From assembly GCA_963991145.1 (NCBI GenBank), contig CAXDOZ010000006.1:1-46679 (forward strand): 46,679 nt of DNA, given 5' to 3'. Below the pieces are notes generated by a model. The model made no database searches and had not been told where the DNA came from. It was given only the letters and a program-made list of their open reading frames with translations. The stretch's first letter is position 1; each line of letters begins with the position of its first letter. Positions 1 through 11,100 of the stretch are shown here, one piece after another. The position numbers and the translations under genes were made by a program. The stretch comes from CAXDOZ01 sp963991145 (GTDB lineage: Bacteria > Bacteroidota > Bacteroidia > Chitinophagales > JABDMM01).

Positions 1-12
1 ACATTTCTGCCT

Positions 13-46
13 GTCTCGTGGGCTCGGAGATGTGTATAAGAGACAG
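13..46 (+). other. Nextera transposase/Read 2 adapter (sequencing artefact)
   Basis: These 34 bases match the Illumina Nextera Read 2 adapter, ending in the transposon mosaic end AGATGTGTATAAGAGACAG. They are library-construction sequence left at the contig end. Bases 1-12 are probably also not contiguous with the genome. Reading through the adapter gives the peptide MGSEMCIRDS, a known contaminant signature in protein databases, so any gene start placed here is false. Confidence 0.97.
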
Positions 47-1349
47 TGACAATGCTGTTCTAAATCAAACCAGTGAGTTTGGATGGACAAGTTGGGGAGC
101 CGGTGCAAACTTTGTATTGATCCCTACTAATTCAAACCTATTCATCCAATCAAACATAAACTACTCTCAATACGAGGTCACACTAGACGAATCCGATGGC
201 TTACCCAGAAGGAGCTTTGTAAGCAACTTTGATCTGGCAATGAAATTCACTTACTACGTGAGACAGGGAGAAGTGAATTACGGATTCAACATCATGGGTA
301 TGAGAACTGAGTACGAGTTCTCCAATGTTCTGGGAATTGGTGTGGAAGAAAATCAGAACACGACAGACCTTGCAGCATATTTCAACTATCGAAAGGTCAT
401 TAAGAAAACCGTGATGGAATTAGGATTCAGATTCCAGTATTACGGTTCTCTTGCTTCCATCTCCCCTGAACCTCGATTTGCTCTAAAATACAATGTGTCA
501 AAACGTGTTAGACTGAAGTTTGCTTCAGGGATCTTTAGTCAGAACCTAATTAGTACAAAGTCTGATCGTGATGTCGTAAACCTCTTTACGGGATTTTTAT
601 CCGGTCCTGAAGAAACCCTCATTGGTGTAGATGGTGAGCCTGCTGATTCAAAACTTCAAAGAGCAGGACACTTGATCTTCGGTGTGGAATATGATCCTGT
701 GAAAAATGTGACGATCAATATCGAGCCTTACTACAAGCGTTTCTTCCAATTGATCAATATTAATAGAAACAAGCTCTTCCCTTCTGATCCCAACTTCATG
801 ATTGAGACTGGGAATGCATATGGATTAGACGTTTCGGTTAATTACGATTACAAGAACCTATTCATTTGGGGCTCTTACTCCCTTACTTATATCGACAGAT
901 TTGACAGCGAGCAAACTTATCCTCCTCACTTCGACAGAAGGCACAACTTCAATTTTGTAAGTGCATATGAGTTTGGAAAGAAGAAGACATGGGAAGCTGG
1001 TTTGAGATGGAACCTGGGAACGGGATTCCCTTTCACTCGAACTCAGGGTTTCTATGAAGATGTAAATCTCGACAACCAGGGTGTAGATGTAGATTACACA
1101 GGAGCAAATGGAAATCTTGGTATAATCTATGAAGATGAGATCAATGGAGGAAGGCTTCCAGCTTATCATAGGTTGGATGTGTCGATCAAAAAGTTCTTCA
1201 ATATTGGAAAAGAAGGACGCTTAGAGATTACGGCGAGCGTTACTAACCTATACAACCGCGCCAACATCTTCTATTTTGATAGAGTGCGATTTGAAAGAGT
1301 AGACCAACTCCCCATTTTACCAAGTATTGGAATAACCATCGGATACTAG
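47..1349 (+). CDS. TonB-dependent receptor, C-terminal fragment (5' partial)
   Basis: This is the C-terminal beta-barrel of an outer-membrane TonB-dependent receptor. About 434 genuine residues remain; the TonB box, plug and early strands lie off the contig. The sequence shows alternating aromatic strands, a late-barrel stretch around the YHRLDVSIKKFF motif followed by an ITASVTNLYNRAN strand, and a terminal aromatic-ending strand (SIGITIGY), all usual for SusC/FecA-like barrels. The open frame extends upstream to a GTG at 18 only because the adapter happens to be in frame, so no native start is present. The next gene begins one base after the stop, so it heads or continues the operon running to 7131. 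The substrate cannot be inferred. Confidence 0.85.
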
Positions 1350-1350
1350 A

Positions 1351-4300
1351 ATGAGAATTCTTATTGTACTTTTTTTACTCGGCTTCACCTTTAAGCCCTC
1401 TTGTCTCTATTCTCAGGAGATTCAAAAGTGGCTGGATACCGAAGAGCTGTATAAGCAAGGTTTAGAGTATCTGGATTTTTCTAACTACCAGGAAGCTAAG
1501 AACAGCTTTGAGGCTTACCTCAACAAGCCTTACAATGAAACAGACAACAAAGTACTGATCAACAGAAGTAATGCTCAGTACTATTCTGCCTTAAGTTCTC
1601 TTGAATTAGGTAAACCAGATGCCGTACTGCTGTTCCTCAATTTCATCGATGAGAATTATGAGACTCCCCTCCGAAGAGTCGCATATTATCAGCTTGGGCG
1701 TATCTACTTTGAAAAGCGCAAGTACAATGATGCTATAAACTGCTTGGAGCAGGTTGTCACAAGTGATTTGACTCCGGATCAACTTATGGAGTATCAGTAT
1801 AAACTTGGATACTCGAGATTTATCAAGAAGGACTTTGAAGAAGCCAAGAAACTCTTTGAGCCATTATTAAGCTCAGAGGATAAATACTACTACCCTTCCA
1901 ATTACTACTACGGACTCATTGCATATTATCAGGAGGATTATGAGACTGCCCTGAACTATTTCAATGTAGTAGATCAATCAAGCGTTTACGCTTCAATTAT
2001 TCCATATTATCTGGCCCAAACAAACTTCCAGCTAGGTAACTATCAAGAGACAATTGACAATGGTTTGAAATTGGAATCTGATCCAAAGTTCAAATACAGA
2101 AAAGAGGTTCTACAGATTATTGGCCAATCTTATTTTGAACTAGAGGATTATCAAAATGCGGAAACATATCTATTGCAATATGTAGACTTAGCAAAGAAAG
2201 TCCCTAAAGAAGACCTATACCAGCTGGCATATGCTGAGTATAAGAACGGCGATTATCTAAGTGCAATTGAATCTTTTGAAGAGTTTACGGTAGTCAAGGG
2301 GGAGCTTGGTCAAAATGCGATGTATGCTCTTGCTGATTGCTACCTTCTCACCAATCAGAATGACAAGGCAAGAACTGCATTTCAGAAAGCAGGGTCTTTT
2401 GATTTCGACACTGAGATTCAGGAAACTTCAAAGTTCAACTTCGCCAAACTTTCATATGAGCTGAACTACCAAAATGCCTCAATCACTGCCCTCGAAGAAT
2501 TCATAAAGACCTACCCGGATTCTAAATACATCAACGAGGCTGAAGAGTTGCTCACGGAGGCGCTCCTTAGTTCGAAAAACTACGCAAAGGCAATTGAGGT
2601 TATTCAGTCAATTGACCGAAAGAGCAACAGGATAAAAGAAGCCTATCAAAAGGTCACATACTTCAGAGCGTCCGAGCTATTTGCCGATCACAATTATTCT
2701 GATGCTTCTAATATGTTGGATGAAGCTTTCAAATACCCTCTGGACAAGTCTATTGAGGCAAAGTCCTACTTCCTTAGTGCTGAGATAGAATACATAAACA
2801 AGAAATACAGAAACTCGATCCTTGATTACGAGGCATTTCTTCAATTATCAAAGATCAATGACTGGGAAGGAGAATCAGACTATAGATTCAAAGCTTACTA
2901 CGGATTAGGGTACAATTACTTCAAGCTATCAGAATTTGAGCAAGCAATCCTCCAATTTGAGGCCATGGAATCAGAATACAAGAGTTCAGTAAGTGCAGCT
3001 GATGAGCTTATGTATGCCGATGGCTCATTAAGAGCGGGAGACTGCTATTTCATGGTTAAGAAGTACGATAAAGCAATTCTTGCCTATGATAAGGTATTAA
3101 ACAGAAGTGGCAGTGGGAAAGACTATGCTTTGCTTCAGAAAGGATTAGTTCAGGGGCTTATAAAGGAATACCAATCCAAGCTAAACTCCTTGAATCGACT
3201 TCGTTCTGAATACCCGCAATCTGTTTACTCAGATCTTGCCCTTTACGAAATTGGAAGAACTCAGCAGGACATGAGCTCCAACCAAAATGCAATAACATCA
3301 TTTAAGAATCTGATAGACACCTACCCAAGCAGCACCTATCGACCTTTATCAATGATTCAGATTGGAGTTATTTACTATCGTCAGGGGAACACAAATTCTG
3401 CGATAGACTGGTTCGATAAAGTTGTTGATGAATACCAAAACTCAAACGCATCAAAAGAGGCATTGACAGCGATAAAGGAGATCTATTTTGAGCAGGGAGA
3501 TCCTTCTGGATTCTATGATTATTTAGATCAGCAAGGTGGTATCTCCTATTCAGCTTCAGAAAAAGATTCAAGCCTGTACCTGGCAGCTTATGAGAAGTAT
3601 CAGCTTGGAAATATTGATGCAGCCTTTAATGACTTTGACAATTACATCGCTTCATTCCCGAATGGCTTTTTCTTGCTCCCCTCCCATTTCTACCGCGGTG
3701 AGATCTATTACTCAAGAGAAGCCTACAGCGATGCTGTAAAGGACTACGAATGGATCATCGATAACGGAAACTCGGAGTTTGCTGAAGTTTCATTTCAGAA
3801 GGCAGCAAGGATAAAGTTCACCGATGAGGACTATGAACTGGCAAACACTTATTATAAAGGATATTTCGACCGATCAACTACAACCAGAAACCGGTATGAG
3901 GCAGAGACTGGTTTGATGAGAACCTCATACATCCTTGAGAGGTATACAGAAGCAGTTACCTACGCCCATTCAGTGCTTAGCAGAGATGAAGAACCTCCGG
4001 AGATCATTACTGAGGCAAACTTTTACCTGGGCAGGTCCAAGTTCGAGCTAGTAGATTATGATAATGCAAAAAAGGCCCTGGAGAAGGTAGTATACAGTTC
4101 TACTGGTTCCAGAGGGGCTGAATCTCAATACTATATAGCCTTGATCGAGTATGAGCAATCAATGTTTGATGAGTCTCTGAATTCCTGTTTTTCCCTTTCG
4201 GAGACCTATGGAAGCTATGAATATTGGGTTGTTAAGGCCTTCATTTTGATAGCTGATAACTACAGAGAAAAGGGTAACCTCTTCCAAGCCAAGGCAACTT

Positions 4301-4464
4301 TAGAAAGCATTTTAGACAATTATAAAGGTGATCAGGAACTTATCAATCAGGCTCAGACCAAATACGATGAGATCCTGGCCCTTGAAGAGAAAAATTCAAG
4401 GATCATTCCAGAGAATGAGTTACCTCCTAACGATTCAATAATAACCATTGACCCAAATGAATAG
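1351..4464 (+). CDS. Large tetratricopeptide-repeat (TPR) periplasmic/outer-membrane protein
   Basis: A 1037-aa exported protein with a signal peptide (about residues 1-21, ending near CLYSQ) and TPR-type helical repeats over nearly its whole length. Units such as YQLGRIYFEKRKYNDAINCLE, ALADCYLLTNQNDKARTAF, YEIGRTQQDMSSNQNAITSF and YYIALIEYEQSMFDESL show the W/Y-LG-Y-A-F-A-P pattern. Similar repeats occur in BamD, YbgF/CpoB and Bacteroidetes envelope scaffolds, so a protein-interaction role in the periplasm or at the outer membrane is likely. It sits one base after a TonB receptor and overlaps an outer-membrane barrel gene, so it is co-transcribed with them. A short acidic tail (IIPENELPPNDS) follows the repeats. 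No enzymatic domain is visible, and the exact function is unknown. Confidence 0.85.
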   Translation: MRILIVLFLLGFTFKPSCLYSQEIQKWLDTEELYKQGLEYLDFSNYQEAKNSFEAYLNKPYNETDNKVLINRSNAQYYSALSSLELGKPDAVLLFLNFIDENYETPLRRVAYYQLGRIYFEKRKYNDAINCLEQVVTSDLTPDQLMEYQYKLGYSRFIKKDFEEAKKLFEPLLSSEDKYYYPSNYYYGLIAYYQEDYETALNYFNVVDQSSVYASIIPYYLAQTNFQLGNYQETIDNGLKLESDPKFKYRKEVLQIIGQSYFELEDYQNAETYLLQYVDLAKKVPKEDLYQLAYAEYKNGDYLSAIESFEEFTVVKGELGQNAMYALADCYLLTNQNDKARTAFQKAGSFDFDTEIQETSKFNFAKLSYELNYQNASITALEEFIKTYPDSKYINEAEELLTEALLSSKNYAKAIEVIQSIDRKSNRIKEAYQKVTYFRASELFADHNYSDASNMLDEAFKYPLDKSIEAKSYFLSAEIEYINKKYRNSILDYEAFLQLSKINDWEGESDYRFKAYYGLGYNYFKLSEFEQAILQFEAMESEYKSSVSAADELMYADGSLRAGDCYFMVKKYDKAILAYDKVLNRSGSGKDYALLQKGLVQGLIKEYQSKLNSLNRLRSEYPQSVYSDLALYEIGRTQQDMSSNQNAITSFKNLIDTYPSSTYRPLSMIQIGVIYYRQGNTNSAIDWFDKVVDEYQNSNASKEALTAIKEIYFEQGDPSGFYDYLDQQGGISYSASEKDSSLYLAAYEKYQLGNIDAAFNDFDNYIASFPNGFFLLPSHFYRGEIYYSREAYSDAVKDYEWIIDNGNSEFAEVSFQKAARIKFTDEDYELANTYYKGYFDRSTTTRNRYEAETGLMRTSYILERYTEAVTYAHSVLSRDEEPPEIITEANFYLGRSKFELVDYDNAKKALEKVVYSSTGSRGAESQYYIALIEYEQSMFDESLNSCFSLSETYGSYEYWVVKAFILIADNYREKGNLFQAKATLESILDNYKGDQELINQAQTKYDEILALEEKNSRIIPENELPPNDSIITIDPNE

Positions 4465-6082
4465 ACATATCAAAGTTTGGCACATCGCCATGCTGTTGGT
4501 CTTTTCAATAGCATGGTCTAAGAAGTCTGTCGCTCAGGGATTTGATCCTCAAGAGGTGACAATTATTAGTGATTACAAAGCCAGAATAGAACAGGCAGAT
4601 AAGATCTCGTATGTACCCCGGGCTGAAGAGCCATCGATGCTGGATTCTAACTTAAGCTATGAGATTCCGGATAAGCTGATCAAACTGGATTATGAGCCTG
4701 CTGAGCTTAAACCTTTAGGTACACCTAAAGAAAAACTGAAGCGGTATCCGGCATCGTACATCAAATTAGGTTTTGGAAACAGGATCACTCCTTTAGCAGA
4801 GATCGTTTACAATGAAACCAGCCTTCAGAACACCACAGTTGGTGCCTATTACAAGCACCTCTCCTCTAGCGGAAAGCGGGAGAACCAAAAGTTCAGCTCA
4901 AATACTGCCGGGGCATATCTAACTCAGTACTTTGATAAGTTCAAGTTTGGAGCATCCTTTGATTACGAAAGGGATGTGCACCATTTTTACGGTTACGATC
5001 CCGACTCTTTCAGTTTTGATTCTAAAGATGTTCGACAAAGATTAAGAACCTTCCAGGGTGGTCTAGATTTTGGAACGGCTACCGTAAACAGCACAAGAAC
5101 AGAGTTCTCTCAGGATTTCAATTTCCGTCACTCCAGCACTTTGCCTGGAGATAAAGAACAAGCCTATATCGGTACTACAGCGGTAAAGCAAAGGATCTTA
5201 AACTATCATAGTGTTTCAGCTGATTTCACTTTCAACATCAACCGACTTGATTTTGTCAGCGGAACTCAGTTGAATCGCAATGTCTTCAATTTTGGCGGGG
5301 AGTACAGGTTCAACAATGACGACTGGGACGTATCAGCTGGCTTTGAAGTAGCCTTTGATGACACCTGTGTTTTCTTCTTTCCGAGAATCAACTTCTCAAA
5401 AAGATTATTTGAACAGAAGCTCATCTTCTACGCAGGTTGGAACACTCAGTTAGAGGTTAATACCTTATACAGTCTCACTCAGCAAAATCCATACTTGCAA
5501 ACGAATCCTGAAATCAGGAATGCCAGAGTTGAGGATAGAATGGCTGGATTTAAAGGTTCCTTTAAGACCGTCACTTATGATCTGCGCTTTTCAAATAAGG
5601 TGATCAGAAACATGCCATTGTATGTAAATGACACCAACGACTTTAAGCGTTTTGTCACGGTATATGATCCCAAGCTTAGCGTATTCAATGTGCACCTTGG
5701 ATTTGCAATGGATATCAAGAAGAATCTGACATTAGGGCTTACAACTGATTTCAATGTCTATAGCCCCAGCGATTCTGTTTCTGTTGCATGGCATATGCCA
5801 ACATTTAACATGAATTTTTACGCCAAGTACAATTTCAAAAACAAGGTCCTTGTAAGGGCTGATATTCTTGCAGTTAGCGGTGCTCAAGCCAGAGAAATAG
5901 ACGGTTCCGTAGTAACTCTAAAAGGCACGGCAGACGTCTCTTTGGAAGCAGAATACATTTTTTCTAAGTACTTTTCAGCTTTCGTCCAATTGAACAATTT
6001 AGGCTCGATAAACTATCAGCGATACCTAAATTATCCATCCTTTGGGTTCATTGGAATTATAGGAGCAAGATTCAGTTATTAA
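4457..6082 (+). CDS. Outer-membrane beta-barrel protein of the TPR/SPOR operon
   Basis: A 541-aa protein with a signal peptide (residues 1 to about 26, WSKKSVAQG) followed by roughly 65 residues of linker and then a long series of amphipathic beta strands ending in an aromatic residue (IIGARFSY), as in outer-membrane barrels. It resembles the barrel part of TonB-dependent receptors, but no plug domain or TonB box is visible. I chose the ATG at 4457, which overlaps the upstream stop by 8 bases; a TTG at 4448 in the same frame is a less likely start. It is co-transcribed with the TPR gene before it and the HU-CCDC81/SPOR gene after it (TAATG overlap). A porin-like or scaffold role is inferred only. 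Confidence 0.75.
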   Translation: MNRHIKVWHIAMLLVFSIAWSKKSVAQGFDPQEVTIISDYKARIEQADKISYVPRAEEPSMLDSNLSYEIPDKLIKLDYEPAELKPLGTPKEKLKRYPASYIKLGFGNRITPLAEIVYNETSLQNTTVGAYYKHLSSSGKRENQKFSSNTAGAYLTQYFDKFKFGASFDYERDVHHFYGYDPDSFSFDSKDVRQRLRTFQGGLDFGTATVNSTRTEFSQDFNFRHSSTLPGDKEQAYIGTTAVKQRILNYHSVSADFTFNINRLDFVSGTQLNRNVFNFGGEYRFNNDDWDVSAGFEVAFDDTCVFFFPRINFSKRLFEQKLIFYAGWNTQLEVNTLYSLTQQNPYLQTNPEIRNARVEDRMAGFKGSFKTVTYDLRFSNKVIRNMPLYVNDTNDFKRFVTVYDPKLSVFNVHLGFAMDIKKNLTLGLTTDFNVYSPSDSVSVAWHMPTFNMNFYAKYNFKNKVLVRADILAVSGAQAREIDGSVVTLKGTADVSLEAEYIFSKYFSAFVQLNNLGSINYQRYLNYPSFGFIGIIGARFSY

Positions 6083-7131
6083 TGTCTGTATTTGAGGATA
6101 GCCTTTTTAAGTACTTGAAAGAGTATCACAGTGTGAGTTTCCCTGAGATCGGCTCTTTTATGTTAAAGAGTGATCGAGTGCAGATCCACCCTGTTTCTCA
6201 CCATTTTCAAGCTCCGAAGGAATACTGGCATTTCAACCCATACCTTCTAAAGAAAGATCGAGCTTTCCTTCAGTGGCTTACTGAAGAGTCTCCAGTTCCT
6301 AATCCGGAACACTCCTACGACAAGTATGCTAAAAGGATCAAATCAAATATTGAAAAGAAAGGATCCTTCAAAGTCATAAATATTGGTGAGATAAAGTTCG
6401 AATCAGGGAAGTGGCTCTTTACTGCTGAGGATGCACCCAATGATGACTTTTTTGGGCTTCCAGAATTTGAATTGAAGACGATTGCCGAGCCCGTTAAAAC
6501 AGTTCAGAAAGAGGCTGTCAAAACTGAAAAAGAGGAAGCACAACCTCTATCAGTTGCCAAAGATCCTGAAGAGAAGAAGGAGATCAGCCAGCCAAAAACA
6601 GATTATAAGAGGTATTGGGCTGCAGCTATTCTGGTAGCCATGATATCATTGGGAATTCTAATGGCTTTAGATATTTCATTTGGGCCTTTACAGGCCGATA
6701 AGGTCAAAGTTTACAGCCTCTTCGAAAAGTGGTTTGGCAATGAAGAAGAAGCTACACTTGAGCCGATCCTAACGGCTAATACTGAGAATATTGAGCCTGG
6801 GGTTTATATCGCACCAAAGGTAGAGCTTAGCAAGTCACCTGACTACGAAGTAAAGCCTGTAAAAAACCAATCAACCGAAACTCCTGCACAAGAGACCAAC
6901 TCAGCTACAAAATCTGGTTTCTACCTTATTCTCGGTTCATTCAAAGATGAATCAAATGCTCAGGAACTGAAATCCACGCTTTTAAATGAGGGAGTCTCTG
7001 CAGAAGTATTCTCAGGTCCGAATGGTTATTTCAGAACCGGATACTTCTTAAGTAGCGATAAGGAAGAAGCAGTAGATATTCTAAGGACTGCGCAAACTGC
7101 CAATCCAAATCTCTGGATTTTAGAGTACTAG
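6082..7131 (+). CDS. HU-CCDC81 and SPOR domain transmembrane protein
   Basis: A 349-aa single-pass membrane protein. Residues 1 to about 130 match the Bacteroidetes HU-CCDC81 module, a relative of the HU fold (start MSVFEDSLFKYLKEYHSVSFPEIGSFML). A charged linker follows, then one transmembrane helix at about 180-199 (WAAAILVAMISLGILMAL). A C-terminal SPOR domain (about 276-349, FYLILGSFKDESNAQEL) would bind denuded peptidoglycan. Orientation is therefore cytoplasmic HU-like domain, then membrane, then periplasmic SPOR. The start codon overlaps the preceding stop as TAATG, implying translational coupling. Known members are proposed to act at the septum or to link the nucleoid or cytoplasm with the wall; that role is from the family, not this sequence. 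Confidence 0.85.
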   Translation: MSVFEDSLFKYLKEYHSVSFPEIGSFMLKSDRVQIHPVSHHFQAPKEYWHFNPYLLKKDRAFLQWLTEESPVPNPEHSYDKYAKRIKSNIEKKGSFKVINIGEIKFESGKWLFTAEDAPNDDFFGLPEFELKTIAEPVKTVQKEAVKTEKEEAQPLSVAKDPEEKKEISQPKTDYKRYWAAAILVAMISLGILMALDISFGPLQADKVKVYSLFEKWFGNEEEATLEPILTANTENIEPGVYIAPKVELSKSPDYEVKPVKNQSTETPAQETNSATKSGFYLILGSFKDESNAQELKSTLLNEGVSAEVFSGPNGYFRTGYFLSSDKEEAVDILRTAQTANPNLWILEY

Positions 7132-7132
7132 A

Positions 7133-8161
7133 CTAAAGTACTGGACAGTAAGTAGGAACAGATTTCCTGTTAAAACATCCTGAATAGATCACAGAGATCT
7201 CCGGTCCTCCATTGGCAGAAGAACCAGCTGTTAATTTCGACAAATTAATATCGTAGCTAAAGCCAATATTCATTCCTCCGAAATCTACTCTTGCAGCAGC
7301 CACAATTGCATCCTGCACTCTGTACCATGCACCGATATAAAGTGCTGTCTTATCACTTGGCAGACTACTTGTTTTAACCTGGAAATAGGTTCCTAGATTA
7401 AACTCAGTGTGAGGTCCCTGAACAAGCACCATAAAGCTTGGAAGAAAAGCAGTCTTGTCAGATACAGGAATTCTACCTCCACCATGAAGAGTAAACTTCA
7501 AAAATAGCTTCTCAGTAGGATCGTCAAGGAATGATTGGTTTGGTTGATTTAAATGGGTTAACCCAATCCCAGCATAGACATTACTTCTATCAGTTGGGTT
7601 TATATTCCAAAGTGCACCCAGACCGATATCTCCAACAATGAAATTGTCTCTTGCAATATTCTCATTGATTGGAAGACTTCTATCCAGTCCTACTCCATTC
7701 ACAAATTGCTCATCAAAAGTAAGTTTGGTAATATCTACACTCCTTTGAAGAAATCCAGCCTGGATTCCGAATGAGAGAGTGTGATTTCCTCTTCTATCTA
7801 GAGTGATATGATAGGCAAGATTTAAGTTTAACTGATTGGTATTAAAGCTTCCATCACCAGCTTGATCTGCAAAAAATGACAACCCAAATCCGGCGTAGTT
7901 TCCATAACTGGTTCTTTTGGCAACTGCCTGATCATATGATGCAGCAATTGTACGGAAAGTCTTTCCATCAGAAACTGAGAACCACTGGGACTTAAAATTA
8001 GCCACCAAACGATAATCACAACCATTGATCCCCGAAAGCGCAGGGTTCAATGTCATTGGTGACGAATTGAACTGGGAAAAATGAATATCCTGAGCTTCCG
8101 ATCCAAGGTATCCTAGTCCAAGAAGGCCTAACAGTATGAATTTGAAAAAATGCTTCATCAT
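7133..8161 (-). CDS. PorP/SprF family type IX secretion membrane protein (paired with giant adhesin)
   Basis: A 342-aa outer-membrane barrel with a signal peptide (1 to about 23, YLGSEAQ) and the family signature directly after it (DIHFSQFNSSPMTLNPALSG). Later family-typical stretches include GLGALWNINP, LHGGGRIPVSDK and the NIGFSYDINLSKL segment. PorP/SprF proteins are needed for surface attachment or secretion of type IX substrates carrying type B C-terminal domains, and are usually encoded next to their substrate. Here the gene starts 7 bases after the giant 3166-aa substrate on the same strand. It converges with the SPOR gene, with only one base between the two stops, so no separate terminator is visible there. 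Confidence 0.93.
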   Translation of the reverse strand: MMKHFFKFILLGLLGLGYLGSEAQDIHFSQFNSSPMTLNPALSGINGCDYRLVANFKSQWFSVSDGKTFRTIAASYDQAVAKRTSYGNYAGFGLSFFADQAGDGSFNTNQLNLNLAYHITLDRRGNHTLSFGIQAGFLQRSVDITKLTFDEQFVNGVGLDRSLPINENIARDNFIVGDIGLGALWNINPTDRSNVYAGIGLTHLNQPNQSFLDDPTEKLFLKFTLHGGGRIPVSDKTAFLPSFMVLVQGPHTEFNLGTYFQVKTSSLPSDKTALYIGAWYRVQDAIVAAARVDFGGMNIGFSYDINLSKLTAGSSANGGPEISVIYSGCFNRKSVPTYCPVL

Positions 8162-8168
8162 TCCTCCC

Positions 8169-11100
8169 CTATTTAATCAGAGTTACATTACCTGTTTTAG
8201 TCAATACATTTCCGTTGCTACAAACAACTTCAGTCACATAGACAAATACGCCCGGGTTGTATCTCTTCCCTCCATTATCGGTTCCATCCCAACCCACAGA
8301 TGCGTCATTTGCGTCAGTATTTAACGATTCAAAAACCAGATTACCCCATCGGTCGAAGACCCTGAAGAAATTAACTGTTTGAATCCCAACACCTCTAACA
8401 TAGAGCCTATCATTGTTTCCATCTTGATTTGGACTAAATCCTGATGGAACGTACAATAGGTCTTCTGGGCATTGGTCAACTACGTATACGGTTATTACAT
8501 CAGTTTGGGTACAAACAACTCCATTTTCTGAATAATAAATAGTTGCAGTATAGGTAGTTGTGACGTCTGGCGATGCGAATGGGTCTCTACAATCATTGCA
8601 ACTAAGAGATGCATCAGGAGTCCATGAAATGGAGTCAATAATTCCACTAATATCCGCAAACAGCTGTGTTCCGGTTCCAATAACCACACTATCAGGGCCA
8701 AGCACATCAAGGGTCATAGGTCTGGTTGGAATGACAGTAACTGTTACCGTTGTATCATCAGGAGGGCAAACACCATTTTCTCCGGTTACGGTATAAGTGA
8801 TCGTACCTAATGGAGTGGCTAGAATACTATCCCCGGATGGGGTCAATACATTATACCATATATTATCCTCCCAGGTATAAGTAGTAGCGCCGGTAGCACT
8901 CAAAACGACTGACTCACCCCAACAGATCGTTTGGCTTCCCTGAGCCTGTATATCAGGTCTGAAATCAACCTGTACGATCCTTGATTCTGAATCCGTACAT
9001 CCAATCTCATCGGTAACTGTGAGAGTCACATTGAAATTCCCTGGAGTTTGATATTCATGAGTTGGGTTTTGGACAATATCCTGTACAAAATCTCCGAAGT
9101 CCCATAACCAATCTGAAATAGCGGTATCTCCCTCCAAACTAAAGTCTGTGAATTGCATTGGGCTATCCACACATGCAACCTGCCAGTCAAAATTTGCAGA
9201 AGGGTTGTTGTATACATTGGCTAACTGAATCAGGGTATCGGTACATTGATTCGTATCGCTAACAATAAGTTGTACTGAGTAAGTACCTGGGCCAGGATAG
9301 ATCGTACAAGGATTCTGAGTTGTAGCATCTGTTCCCGTGTTGAAATTAAAGTCCCAATTCCAGCCCGAAATTGCTCCTGTGCTACCGGCAACAGTAGAAG
9401 AGTCGGTAAAGCACACTTGCTCGCCAGGACACATAAATGGCCTGTCTATTCCAAAGTTTGCAATAGGTTTTGGATTAACCGTAAGTGACCTCACAACTGT
9501 ATCTACACAAGAACGGGAATCCGTTACGACCAATGAGACATCATAAGTTGAAGGAAGCGTGAAGGTATGCTGTGGGTTTTGCAGAGTTGAACTAGCTCCC
9601 AGATCGTCAAAATCCCATAACCAATTTGTTATTGGGTTAAATCCTTGCACACTCTGATCAGTGAAATTGATTGCTGATCTAAAGCACAGATTAGAGTTGG
9701 TAAAGGCTGCAGTTGGCAATGTAAATACTATTACATCCTGAGTGACCCTAGCAACACAATCGTTTGTATCCGTAACTGTTAGCTGAACATTGTAGGTCTG
9801 GTCTAATGGGAAGCTATATTGAACATTCTGACCTACTGCAGTATCTCCGTTTCCAAAGTCCCAGAACCAGGATTGATTGACCCCTGCCCCATTTGAAGAT
9901 GCATCACTGAATGACGTAGTATCTCCAAAACAAACAGTGTCAAAAACATAATCAGGAATAGGTCCCTGAAGAATTGGAAGGACTCTGCTGATTGAATCAA
10001 AACATCCAAACTCATTACCCACCGTAAGAGTAACTCTAAATGTGTCTCCAACTGCGTAAATATGAATCGGGTTCTGATCATTTGATCCAGTCATATCATC
10101 GAAATCCCATGTCCAGGTATCAACTATACCCTGTCCGGCTTGAGAGAGATCAAGGAATCTGGTCGAATCGCCTGAGCAAGTTGGCAGGAAGGTGAATAAA
10201 GCAATTGGATTAAGGTTTACGCGATTGAATCGAACAGTATCGTCAGTACACCCACGATCATCAGTAACAGTCAAAGAAACCTGATACAAGCCCGAATCTG
10301 CATAAAGGTGGCAGAAGCTGTTTTGGTTTGAAGAACTCGCATCGCCAAGATCCCAATTCCAATTGTTTATCAGACCTGTTCCGGCAAGTGATTGATCAGT
10401 AAGACAGATCGAATCTCCGTCACAAACCGTGTCAGAGGTGAAGATTGCTGTAGGAAGAATAAATTGACTTGTATTCAACACTGTATCCCCAACACAACCA
10501 TGCTCATCAGTTGCAGTTAAGCGAACGGCATAGGTGCCCAATGTCCCATATAAGTGACTTGGGTTCTGATTTGTATAAGTCGGTGAGCCAGGATTTAAAG
10601 TGTCTACATCCCATTGCCATCCAACAATATTGCCCCATGGTGCATTACTGGAAAGATCAATGAATCTTGTGGTATCGCCGAAACAAACAGTATCAGCTGT
10701 AAAGTTGGCTTCCGGTATATCAAATACTACAACCTGTACGACAGTATCATCCGGACATCCAATAGGATTAACAACCGTTAATCTGACATTGTAGATCCCT
10801 GCAGAGTCATACACATAGAAAGGATCCTGTAGAACCGACGTATCACCATTTCCAAATGACCATAAATAGTTTGTAATAGTACCAAAATCCGAAACAGAGA
10901 AATTGGTAAAGAAAGTAGTATCCCCAAGACAAACCGAATCGGTAACAAAGCTTGCGGTAGGGATTGTACTTACAATAACAGCATTTGTGGTATCGTCCTG
11001 ACAGCCAAGTGCGTCAGTCACAATCAACCTAATTGTATAATTACCACTATCAGGATATTCATAACATGCAGTCTGTCCTGATAAGATGCTTGAAGTATCA

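Noticed and set aside
18..46. GTG start giving an N-terminus MGSEMCIRDS for the first receptor gene
   Set aside because: The bases are Nextera adapter, so this is not a biological start.
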